From Hysterangium stoloniferum (lineage: Eukaryota; Basidiomycota; Agaricomycetes; Hysterangiales; Hysterangiaceae), in contig WHVD01000197.1 in assembly GCA_015178975.1 (NCBI GenBank), positions 62,001 through 126,000 of the forward strand: 64,000 nucleotides of DNA, in the 5' to 3' direction. Shown in pieces: positions 1-7,769 of the stretch (position 1 is its first letter; each line of letters opens with the position of its first letter). The position numbers were made by a program, and so were the translations under genes. The notes beneath the pieces are model-generated. The model was given only the letters and a program-made list of their open reading frames with translations. It was not told the origin of the DNA and ran no database searches.

Positions 1-468
1 CCTTCTGGCGCGTTCGAATTATGGCGCGAACGCAATCAGCAGAAGCATCAGTTATACGGGCAATGAGAGGGGGTCGAGGGTGTAGTGATGGCGGGGTAGG
101 AGTGATGAGCGGTGTGGAGCTCATGTCTCCCCCAGAGGGGATTCCTCTCGAAGTGTCCGAATCTGGCAACAGTTGCTCCAACAAGTCAACAAGGTCCACT
201 GCAGAGTGGGTTGGTGTGTGGTCAGGAAGAACACAAGAAGAGTTGACAAGTAAGGACCGAAACATAGAAAGTTCCACCCGTTCGATATCCTCCGCTAAAC
301 GCAGCTGTTCCTTAGGGTCATTGACGCATAAATAAAATGTGCTCATGCGGTCCGACAACGTGAGAGACTTGCTATACCCCTGGATATGCCCTTTAAGAAG
401 GGGGTGCCACAGGGTTGGTCCCAGTCGCATTAATGTGCGTCCCACGGTGAAGATGTCGGAGGGGTAAT
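1..468 (-). CDS. Partial gypsy ORF3 (C-terminal part), truncated at both ends
   Basis: Read on the minus strand from 467 this is one open frame of about 155 codons without a stop, running off the window start and cut at 468 by the Copia-1 LTR. It begins YPSDIFTVGRTL and continues through MSTFYLCVNDPKEQLRL, ELSMFRSLL and SAVDLVDLLEQLLP to DCVRAIIRTRQK. The same order of motifs occurs in the third ORF of the gypsy elements at 18332-20452 and 31603-34093 (NYPS, FYLCVNDPKEQLRL, SMF, VDLLE). Function is unknown. That this copy is still open, while the 33.5-kb copy is broken by frameshifts and stops, is the best sign in the window that the frame is a real protein. Confidence 0.7.
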
Positions 469-716
469 TGTTAGAGTATGATATTACAGCTCTTACATAG
501 TCTATGATGTTCCCTATATTTTTCTGATATTTGTAGTATTTTTCCCAGCACTGTAGGTGCAGTATTGAGTGAGTTACCTAGTAAGGTAACTGATGTGTAG
601 GTGCTTAGGTAAGCACCCTGTAGTATACTCCGCTGTGGGTGTGGGAAAGTCTCCTTAGTGTTTACTTTCCTCACACTCACAGGGTGTTTGTCAAGAGTTA
701 TTCAACTGTTTCAACA
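469..716 (+). repeat. Copia-1 5' LTR (248 bp, short form)
   Basis: Starts TGTTAGAGTATG and ends GTTTCAACA. It holds two adjacent perfect 7-bp hairpins with 4-nt loops: GTTACCT/AGGTAAC at 573-590 and GGTGCTT/AAGCACC at 600-617. Compared with the copies at 5584-5888 and 24241-24545 it lacks a 57-bp tandemly repeated block ending TTTCCTCACACTCACAGG. Confidence 0.92.
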
Positions 717-730
717 GGTTATGGGCCCCG
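717..730 (+). other. Primer binding site, half tRNA-iMet type
   Basis: GGTTATGGGCCCCG directly follows the LTR. Its complement, CGGGGCCCATAACC, has the CAU anticodon loop of initiator tRNA-Met. Drosophila copia and yeast Ty5 are known to prime from a cleaved half of that tRNA; I infer the same here. The identical 14-mer follows two other LTR families at 13919 and 22380. Confidence 0.75.
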
Positions 731-1317
731 GCTTCTAAACCGGTACATCCAGTTGTCATCTGTGCAATCCATCACTTTGCACATCTTTTCTGACAACTTC
801 TACTTGTCCAAAACACTCTACATTGGGTTTGGATTTTATTTTGGTTATATCTCCTTGGATTTTGGCCTGATTTGGTCGCTTTTTGGACTCACATCTCACA
901 CCTGTGATTGTGCGCATTTTTCGCCCATTTAGGCGCCCGTGTCCATAAAAGGAAATATATTCCCACGCTCCAAATCGCTTGTCGTCGCTCAATTTCCCTT
1001 TTTTGGGCAACTTCATTTTTATCACCCTTGTGACTCACCCTGTCACACCCTGTCACCTCTCTCTCCAGTCACACTCTTCCCTCACACCTCAAGCACTTCA
1101 CAGTATCATCTGGGTCTGTGCCACGTCATTTTCCCTTTTTAACACGGTCTTTTAGATACATTGAACTTGAACTGTTGGCATTGTGCTCTTCAGTGGGCCT
1201 TTGTTTTTACCTTCCTTGCAATATCACGGTAACCCTGTTGAGCAAGGCGGTGTTACAACTGCGAGTCCAATTACTTAGTTCTTTTTAAGTTAAATTCTTG
1301 GTGGATATTGACGTGTC

Positions 1318-4300
1318 ATGGCATCCAGTGATACTTACAAACGTAGTGTCATATTGGGAGAGAATAATTATGAGGATTGGAGACATGACGTAATTGGTCT
1401 TTTGCGTATGGAGAACTGTCTCTCTATTGCCACTGGCAAAGAAAAACAACCTAGTGAGACTAGTTTACAGTCTGCCTGGTTGGAGCGCTCCAATAAAGCA
1501 GCTGGTATCATATGGCGCTCTCTTGGACCTACACAGCGCACCCATGTTGACATTGATGATGGTCCTGATGATATGTGGTCTAAAATTGACAAGGCACATA
1601 ATAAACAACTCCCTGCAATTCGTTTTAGTGCCTACAATGACCTCTTTAATATTCGGAAGGAACCTGATGAATCTCTAACTTCATTAATGAGTCGTGTTGA
1701 CAAGGTTTGTGCACGTGTCCAGAACTTGCGTCCAAAGGGGTACACTCTTGCCATGCTGGATGATGAGCTTGCTGCTCTCACTTTACTTCGTTCTCTGCCT
1801 GAATCTGACTCTGTGTGGACTTCATCTTTAATGATGAATACTGCTATCACATTCTCTGATGTCAAAACTCACTTTGCATCACAAGAGAGTTTGCAGTCTG
1901 CCAGAAGTTTAGAGACGGCGAACAAAATTGTGTCAAAGACTTCCAACACTTCTGGTAAAGTTCCTTGCACATTCTGCAATGGTTCCACCCACACCCAAGA
2001 CAATTGTTACGAGTATGCAAATGCACAGAAACAGGCAAAGGCCAAAGTTGAGCAGAAGAAAAAGGAGTATAAAGAAAGAAAGACTGCTAAGGCTGACAAA
2101 GCTAATGCGTCTGACAAGGTATCAGAGGAGAAGAAACCAGAGAGTGCTGGAAATGCAAGTGTTTCTATCCCTGACTCTACCGATCCATCTTGTGCTCTCC
2201 TTGTCAATGCTAGTTCTGACTGGACTGCTGACACAGGTGCTTCTTCGCACATGACTCCCCATCGTCATTGGTTTTCAAGTTATACCCCGTTTCAAACACC
2301 TATCCAAGTTGCAAATGGACAAATAGTTATGTCTGCAGGGATAGGAGCAGTGCGGTTTAAGCCTAAAGGGAATGGAAATGTAATAATAGAGTTTGAAAGG
2401 GTTCTCCATGTTCCCCATCTCACAAGTAACCTCCTCTCCGTCTTGTATTTGACAAAGAGAAAGAATTTCCGTGTCTCTATCTTTCATTCCACCATGTCTT
2501 TCTATTTGAGAAAGGTCTTGCGTTTCACTGCCACAGTCAATGAACATAACCAGGCCTATTTGGATGGAATGACGGTACCTATGACGGATTATGCAGGTCT
2601 TGTTACAACCTGTCCCTTGGACTCCACACTTTGGCATCGTCGCTTTAATCATCTCAATCATGCCGATATCCAGAAGCTCCTCAAAGGTGATTTGGTTGGT
2701 GGGATAAAGATTGACTCTCACACGTCTCCTGATCCTATTTGTGAACCTTGTTTGGCTGGAAAACAGAACAGAGTGATTAATAAAATAGCAACAACACGCT
2801 ATACTAAACCACTTGCACTCATTCACAGTGATGTTCATGGTCCCTTGCCTACACAAACTGTGGAAGGGTTTCGCTACTGGATCACTTTCATTGATGATGC
2901 CTCACGCTATGCTTCGATTGCATTACTCAAAAATAAGAGTGATGCCTTTCAGGCATTTAAGCAATATAAGGCTAAAGTGGAGAACTTGCTTGGTCAGAAG
3001 ATCAAGATATTCAGAGATGACAAGGGTGGAGAATATATGTCTAAGGAGTTTGATACCTTCCTTTCCACTGCTGGCATCAGCCGGCAGCATACTGTGCGGA
3101 ATGAACCACATCAGAATGGGGTTGCTGAACGCTTCAACAGAACATTGGAAGAAGGGGCTACTTCAATTATGGCTGAATCCCACCTCCCTCCCTCATTCTG
3201 GGGACATGCTGTCATTGCCATTACTCATGTGCGCAACTGCTCACCTACCACTGCTCTTAAGCATTCTGTGCCTTATACTGTTTGGCATAGTAGGAAACCA
3301 GAAGTATCACATCTTAGGGTATTTGGCTGTACTGCTTATGTGCATGTACAGAAGGACCAACGTATTGGACTTGGCTCTCATACACAGAAATGTGTCTTTA
3401 TTGGATATCCTCCAGATTATAAGGGTTGGATGTTTTACAATCCCTTGACTAAGAAGACTATTATCAGTAATAATGCTGTCTTTGATGAGAGAGTCTTACC
3501 AGGCTTGTCTAAACCTGCCATACCTTCTACTCCTACTGCTCCTGATGTTCTTCCTGATACTCCACAATTTATTGATTTGTTTATTCCTGGACCCTCTAGG
3601 TCTATTCAGGTGGGAGCCCAGCCTAATCAGATGGGAGCTCCACAGGAACCAAATCCAGTGGGAGATGGTCAGAATAATGCTTTGCCTCCTGGTCCTAGTT
3701 CCAACTCTGATTCTAATTCTGAACATTCTGAACGTTCACCGAGTCCTCCTCCTCAACCACGTCGCAATCCACCCAGAAACAGAGTTCCTCCTAAGCGTTT
3801 CTGGCAAGTTGACCCTGCTCACATCCACAACTATAGAGAATCTACTCCTGTAGTTGAGTCCAGTGATGAGGCAGAGGATTCTCCACTACATTCTCCTCCT
3901 CCAGTTGAGTCTGAGGAAGAAGCCCTAGCTGCCAGTGAGGGAGATCTTTACATTGGTGTGGATGAAGCCTTTGAGTTTGCCTACAAGGCCAGTGCTCGTG
4001 ATGATGCACCGAGAACTCTCAAAGAGGCCTTACAAAGTCCTGATGCTGACAAGTGGTATGACGCTGCATATGCAGAAATGCAATCCCTGCTTGAAAATGG
4101 CACTTTTCGCCTTGCTAAACTACCTGAGGGTCGTAAAGCTATTGGCTCTCGTTGGGTGTTTGTGATCAAGCGTAAGAAGGATGGGTCAATTGACAAGTTC
4201 AAAGCTCGTCTTGTTGCAAAAGGCTATGCACAACGACCAGGGTTTGACTTCACTGATACCTTTGCTCCTACTGCCAAATGGGCCACTTTGCGTGCTGTCC

Positions 4301-5562
4301 TAGCATTGGCTGCACTGGAGGACATGGAACTTGAGAGTGTAGATATCTCCTCTGCATTCTTGAATGGTGAACTTGAAGAGGAAGTATACTTGCAGCAGCC
4401 TGAAGGTTTTCACCAAGGTGCTCGTGATGAGTTCTTACTTCTTCTGAAAGGACTATATGGTTTACGCCAGTCACCTCGTATCTGGCACAAGAAGTTGAAT
4501 GCTGTCCTGCTCAGTTTGGGTTTCAAACAAGTGCTATGCGATCATAGCATTTGGGTCTTCCAAAAGGGTGATGTCAAAGTCATTATACCAGTATTTGTAG
4601 ATGACATGACTATTGCATCTAAATCCAAGGAGGCTATCAAAAAGCTCAAAGATGATCTAAAGAGCCACTTCAAATTGCATGATCTTGGTCCTACTTCTTA
4701 CTTGTTAGGTGTTGGCATTGAAAGAGACAGGACAAAGCGTACTATTACTCTATCACAGCGTCAATACATCTTGGACATGTTACAGCGTTATGGTCTTGCT
4801 GACTGCAATCCCATTGGTACACCTATGATACCTAACTCAAAATTGAGTAAAGACCAGGCTCCAGTGTCTCCTGAAGAGATTGCATACATGAAGGACATTC
4901 CATACATCCATGCTGTTGGTTCTCTTATGTATTTGGCTGTTGCCACTCGTCCAGACATTGCCTATACTGTTGGAGTATTAGCCAGATTTAATCACAATCC
5001 AGGAAAGGCTCATTGGCTAGCAGTACAACATCTCTTTCGATATCTCAAAGGCACCCTTGACTTGGGCTTGACTTTTGGCCCTAGTAATGACAGGGAATTG
5101 TTTGTGTCTTATTCAGATGCTGACCATGGAGGTGATAAGTCAACTGGAAAATCTACTGGTGCATATGTGGTTAAGATGGGTACTGGAGCCATTAGCTGGC
5201 AGAGCAAACTCCAGACTATTGTAACTCTCTCTACTACTGAAGCAGAGTATATTGCAGCAGTGTCAGCTGGTCAGGAAGTGCTATGGTTGCGAAACTTATT
5301 TGAGGAATTGGGATATCCTCAAAAGACTGCATCCACTTTGTATCTTGACAACCAATCTTCTATTGCAGTTGCCAGAGATCCTGAACATCATGGCCGTATG
5401 AAGCATCTGGATTTGAGAACATATTGGTTAAGGCAGGAAGTTGATAGTGGGAAGATCAAAGTTGTTCATCTCCCTACTTCAGAGATGCCTGCTGATTTAT
5501 TGACAAAACCATTGGCTAAGCCAAAGGTAGAATACTTACGAAAACTACTGGGACTAGCATAG
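1318..5562 (+). CDS. Copia-1 gag-pol polyprotein, intact (1,414 aa)
   Basis: Domains in order: gag of the UBN2 type (about residues 10-200); zinc knuckle CTFCNGSTHTQDNC (CX2CX4HX4C, about 218); aspartic protease WTADTGASSHMT (about 303); GAG-pre-integrase LWHRRFNHL with CEPCLAG (about 440-485); DDE integrase with HSDVHGPL, FIDDASRY and NGVAERFNRTL (about 500-610); reverse transcriptase from RWVFVIKRKKDG with FVDDMTIA as the catalytic site (about 945-1190); RNase H with SYSDADHGG and STTEAEYIAA (about 1265-1395). No stop or frameshift is visible. One frame encodes gag and pol together, as usual for copia. The ATG at 1318 is the first one in frame ahead of the gag domain. Expected to make virus-like particles and copy its own RNA. 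Confidence 0.95.
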   Translation: MASSDTYKRSVILGENNYEDWRHDVIGLLRMENCLSIATGKEKQPSETSLQSAWLERSNKAAGIIWRSLGPTQRTHVDIDDGPDDMWSKIDKAHNKQLPAIRFSAYNDLFNIRKEPDESLTSLMSRVDKVCARVQNLRPKGYTLAMLDDELAALTLLRSLPESDSVWTSSLMMNTAITFSDVKTHFASQESLQSARSLETANKIVSKTSNTSGKVPCTFCNGSTHTQDNCYEYANAQKQAKAKVEQKKKEYKERKTAKADKANASDKVSEEKKPESAGNASVSIPDSTDPSCALLVNASSDWTADTGASSHMTPHRHWFSSYTPFQTPIQVANGQIVMSAGIGAVRFKPKGNGNVIIEFERVLHVPHLTSNLLSVLYLTKRKNFRVSIFHSTMSFYLRKVLRFTATVNEHNQAYLDGMTVPMTDYAGLVTTCPLDSTLWHRRFNHLNHADIQKLLKGDLVGGIKIDSHTSPDPICEPCLAGKQNRVINKIATTRYTKPLALIHSDVHGPLPTQTVEGFRYWITFIDDASRYASIALLKNKSDAFQAFKQYKAKVENLLGQKIKIFRDDKGGEYMSKEFDTFLSTAGISRQHTVRNEPHQNGVAERFNRTLEEGATSIMAESHLPPSFWGHAVIAITHVRNCSPTTALKHSVPYTVWHSRKPEVSHLRVFGCTAYVHVQKDQRIGLGSHTQKCVFIGYPPDYKGWMFYNPLTKKTIISNNAVFDERVLPGLSKPAIPSTPTAPDVLPDTPQFIDLFIPGPSRSIQVGAQPNQMGAPQEPNPVGDGQNNALPPGPSSNSDSNSEHSERSPSPPPQPRRNPPRNRVPPKRFWQVDPAHIHNYRESTPVVESSDEAEDSPLHSPPPVESEEEALAASEGDLYIGVDEAFEFAYKASARDDAPRTLKEALQSPDADKWYDAAYAEMQSLLENGTFRLAKLPEGRKAIGSRWVFVIKRKKDGSIDKFKARLVAKGYAQRPGFDFTDTFAPTAKWATLRAVLALAALEDMELESVDISSAFLNGELEEEVYLQQPEGFHQGARDEFLLLLKGLYGLRQSPRIWHKKLNAVLLSLGFKQVLCDHSIWVFQKGDVKVIIPVFVDDMTIASKSKEAIKKLKDDLKSHFKLHDLGPTSYLLGVGIERDRTKRTITLSQRQYILDMLQRYGLADCNPIGTPMIPNSKLSKDQAPVSPEEIAYMKDIPYIHAVGSLMYLAVATRPDIAYTVGVLARFNHNPGKAHWLAVQHLFRYLKGTLDLGLTFGPSNDRELFVSYSDADHGGDKSTGKSTGAYVVKMGTGAISWQSKLQTIVTLSTTEAEYIAAVSAGQEVLWLRNLFEELGYPQKTASTLYLDNQSSIAVARDPEHHGRMKHLDLRTYWLRQEVDSGKIKVVHLPTSEMPADLLTKPLAKPKVEYLRKLLGLA

Positions 5563-5583
5563 AGCTGTCTCATCAGGTGGGAG

Positions 5584-5888
5584 TGTTAGAGTATGATATT
5601 ACAGCTCTTACATAGTCTATGATGTTCCCTATATTTTTCTGATATTTGTAGTATTTTTCCCAGCACTGTAGGTGCAGTATTGAGTGAGTTACCTAGTAAG
5701 GTAACTGATGTGTAGGTGCTTAGGTAAGCACCCTGTAGTATACTCCGCTGTGGGTGTGGGAAAGTCTCCTTAGTGTTTACTTTCCTCACACTCACAGGTA
5801 TGTAGTTATTTCACAGTTGAATACACTTAGTGTTTACTTTCCTCACACTCACAGGGTGTTTGTCAAGAGTTATTCAACTGTTTCAACA
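5584..5888 (+). repeat. Copia-1 3' LTR (305 bp, long form)
   Basis: Matches the 5' LTR except for an additional 57-bp block that repeats the stretch TTTACTTTCCTCACACTCAC, so that stretch occurs twice. The solo LTR at 24241-24545 has the same long form. Followed directly by Copia-2 pol sequence. Confidence 0.92.
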
Positions 5889-6502
5889 GGATACTCACAA
5901 CGTCCTGGCATTGACTACAATGAAGTGTTTGCACCTACTTTTAGACCTGCCACTCTGCGTTTGATTCTGGCCCTAGCTGCCATTGAAGACATGGACTTGC
6001 GCTCTGTTGACATTTCTGCTGCTTTCACCCATGGTGACCTTGATGAGACAATCTATATGAGACAACCTGAAGGCTTCCATCAAGGAGGTCCTAATAAGGT
6101 TCTCAGACTCTTGAAATCACTTTATGGTCTCAAGCAGGGATCTCGTCAATGGAACATCAAATTACATAGTGCACTTACTGAAATGGAGTTCAAACGAATT
6201 GAATCTGATACCTCTGTTTACATTTATTCAAATGGAGAGGTGAAGATCTTTGTACCCATTTACATTGATGATATTACATTTGCATCCAAGTCCACTCTTG
6301 CCATTGACAAAGCTGTCAAGCAATTGTCCCTGCATTTCAAATGCCGTGATCTTGGATCCACTGTTTATTTACTTGGTGTGGGAGTTAGCAGAGATCGCTC
6401 TAAGCGACTCCTTACTCTTGATCAGCGACAGTTTATTCTCAACATGCTTGAGCGTTATAAAATGTCTGATTGTCATCCAGTTCTCACACCTATGACACCT
6501 GG
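5889..6502 (+). pseudogene. Copia-2a reverse transcriptase fragment
   Basis: The frame opens GYSQRPGIDYNEVFAPT and continues with VDISAAFTHGDLDETIYM, PIYIDDITFA (the YIDD catalytic site) and DLGSTVYLLGVGV, to MLERYKMSDCHPVLTPMTPG, where the inverted LTR begins. It is well conserved against Copia-1 (GYAQRPGFDFTDTFAPT) but clearly another family. It has no start codon and no upstream domains. Confidence 0.9.
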
Positions 6503-6851
6503 TGTTAAAAGTGACCTGTGACTTACTGTGACACGTGACACACACAAGTCTGAGGAAAGTTGTTACTATTCAGGTCACTAACTACAAGCTTATATATGTT
6601 ATACATCAGTAGGCTTGTCAGCTGTCATAAGTGACAGCTGGTTGACAGCTGGTTGACAGCTGTCATAAGTGACAGCTGATTGACAGCTTGAATGGAAACT
6701 GACAGCTGATTGACAGCTGGAATACAAAGTGACAGCTGATTGACAGCTGTCATGGGAAATGAACTGGGAATACCCTGGAACATGCTGGAAGCTTCTAGAA
6801 GGTTCTAGAAGGTTCCAGAAGGTTTTGGAGACAGTGGAGGCAGTTTTAACA
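6503..6851 (-). repeat. Copia-2 LTR, inverted, inside Copia-2a pol
   Basis: Complete LTR in opposite orientation (+ strand TGTTAAAAGTG..TTTTAACA). Flanks are CCTGG and CTATT, so there is no target duplication, and about 100 codons of pol expected between MTPG and YTDAAHGD are missing. Insertion therefore went together with, or was followed by, a local deletion. It holds the seven-unit heat-shock array at 6788-6820 and the AGCTGTCA array. Confidence 0.88.
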
Positions 6852-7319
6852 CTATTCACCACATACACTGATGCTGCTCATGGTGATTGCATTGATTCTG
6901 GAAGATCCACTGGTGGTTATGTCACTATGATGGCTGGAGGTGCTATTGGCTGGAGTAGTAAACTGCAAAGTATTGTCACACTTTCTACAACTGAAGCAGA
7001 ATTTGTCTCTGCTGTAGAAGCTGGCAAGGAGATTGCCTGGATGCGGCAAATCCTAGGTGAATTTGGCTACCAAGTTGATCAACCCTCCACTCTACACATT
7101 GACAACCAGTCTGCCATCAGTGTTGCTAAGAATCCTGAGCATCATGGAAGGATGAAACATCTTGACCTGCGCTACTATTGGCTTAGGGATGCTGTAAATG
7201 CCAAGTGTATTGCTCCTTCCTATATTCCTACTGCAGAACAAATTGCAGATATTCTAACCAAGCCTCTATCCACTCCCAAGGTTCAATTTTGCCGTGATGG
7301 AATGGGTATAAGGACTTAG
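6852..7319 (+). pseudogene. Copia-2a RNase H and pol C-terminus
   Basis: In frame: YTDAAHGDCIDSGRSTGGYV, STTEAEFVSAVEAGKEIAW, LHIDNQSAISVAKNPEHHG, ADILTKPLSTPKV, stop at 7317-7319. This is the canonical C-terminal part of copia pol and a close relative of 15412-15786. It is separated from its reverse transcriptase by the inverted LTR. Confidence 0.9.
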
Positions 7320-7451
7320 TTTCTTGTTTTCTTTCTTACTCTCTGTAGTTTAGCAAAGTCTCTCTCTCTCTCTCTCTCTCTGTTTCTTTTTCTTTGGAGA
7401 CATGTGAGATCAGGGGGGTCTGTTAAAACTGCCTCCACTGTCTCCAAAACC

Positions 7452-7484
7452 TTCTGGAACCTTCTAGAATCTTCTAGAAGCTTC
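7452..7484 (+). promoter_or_regulatory. Seven-unit heat shock element array in Copia-2 LTR
   Basis: Strictly alternating TTC and GAA triplets every 5 bp: TTC 7452, GAA 7457, TTC 7462, GAA 7467, TTC 7472, GAA 7477, TTC 7482, with further in-register TTC at 7492 and 7502. This is the established HSF recognition pattern (inverted nGAAn units); three units normally suffice for a trimer. That it drives heat-induced transcription is inference. Confidence 0.75.
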
Positions 7485-7519
7485 CAGCATGTTCCAGGGT
7501 ATTCCCAGTTCATTTCCCA

Positions 7520-7655
7520 TGACAGCTGTCAATCAGCTGTCACTTTGTATTCCAGCTGTCAATCAGCTGTCAGTTTCCATTCAAGCTGTCAATCAGCTGT
7601 CACTTATGACAGCTGTCAACCAGCTGTCAACCAGCTGTCACTTATGACAGCTGAC
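7520..7655 (+). promoter_or_regulatory. AGCTGTCA tandem array with TGACAGCTGTCA palindromes
   Basis: Nine AGCTGTCA units and a tenth variant (AGCTGACA) in 136 bp, with two perfect 12-bp palindromes TGACAGCTGTCA at 7520-7531 and 7607-7618. Each unit has a CAGCTG E-box or close variant. The palindrome matches the known target of animal TALE homeodomain proteins (TGACAG half-sites). Unit number differs between LTR copies. A binding factor in this fungus is not known to me. Confidence 0.6.
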
Positions 7656-7769
7656 AAGCCTACTGATGTATAACATATATAAGCTTGTAGTTAGTGACCT
7701 GAATAGTAACAACTTTCCTCAGACTTGTGTGTGTCACGTGTCACAGTAAGTCACAGGTCACTTTTAACA

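Larger units (their letters stand above)
469..5888 (+). mobile_element. Copia-1: full-length Ty1/copia LTR retrotransposon
   Basis: Seen: 5' LTR 469-716, primer site 717-730, 590-bp leader, one uninterrupted gag-pol frame 1318-5562, purine tract CAGGTGGGAG just before 5584, and 3' LTR 5584-5888. LTR termini are TGTTAG..CAACA. The shared part of the two LTRs looks identical, so the element is young and may be able to move. Odd points: the 3' LTR is 57 bp longer, and the flanks do not match as a target duplication (GTAAT on the left, GGATA on the right). The left flank is gypsy ORF3 and the right flank is Copia-2 pol, so this is probably a recombinant rather than a simple insertion. Confidence 0.92.
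5889..7769 (+). mobile_element. Copia-2a: 3' part of a second copia family
   Basis: Consists of pol from the middle of reverse transcriptase (5889-6502), an inverted Copia-2 LTR (6503-6851), RNase H to the end of pol (6852-7319), an untranslated tail with a (TC)n run, the purine tract CAGGGGGGTC, and the 3' LTR 7421-7769. The 5' half (gag, protease, integrase) is absent; the left neighbour is the Copia-1 LTR and the right neighbour is an inverted gypsy gag, so the element is a rearranged relic. Confidence 0.88.
7421..7769 (+). repeat. Copia-2 LTR (3' LTR of Copia-2a, 349 bp)
   Basis: Runs from TGTTAAAACTGCC to CTTTTAACA. Layout: heat-shock-type array 7452-7484, AGCTGTCA array 7520-7655, TATA box TATATAAG 7676-7683, then a segment with the E-box GTCACGTGTCAC near the end. 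The order (motifs, TATA, transcribed part) fits a U3-R-U5 LTR. The purine tract immediately upstream and, in another copy, a primer site immediately downstream (13919) show it is an LTR and not a MITE. Confidence 0.9.

Noticed and set aside
2275..2856. Minus-strand frame of 193 codons inside Copia-1
   Set aside because: It is antisense to the protease/integrase coding frame, has no motif, and is explained by the intact 1,414-codon frame.
7359..7382. (TC)n microsatellite as an independent feature
   Set aside because: It belongs to the Copia-2 tail; the second copy (15826-15850) has TCTCTG repeats instead. Simple slippage.
7520..7655. CRISPR-like repeat array
   Set aside because: Repeat units are about 8-10 bp with few-base spacers, lie inside an LTR, and the genome is eukaryotic.
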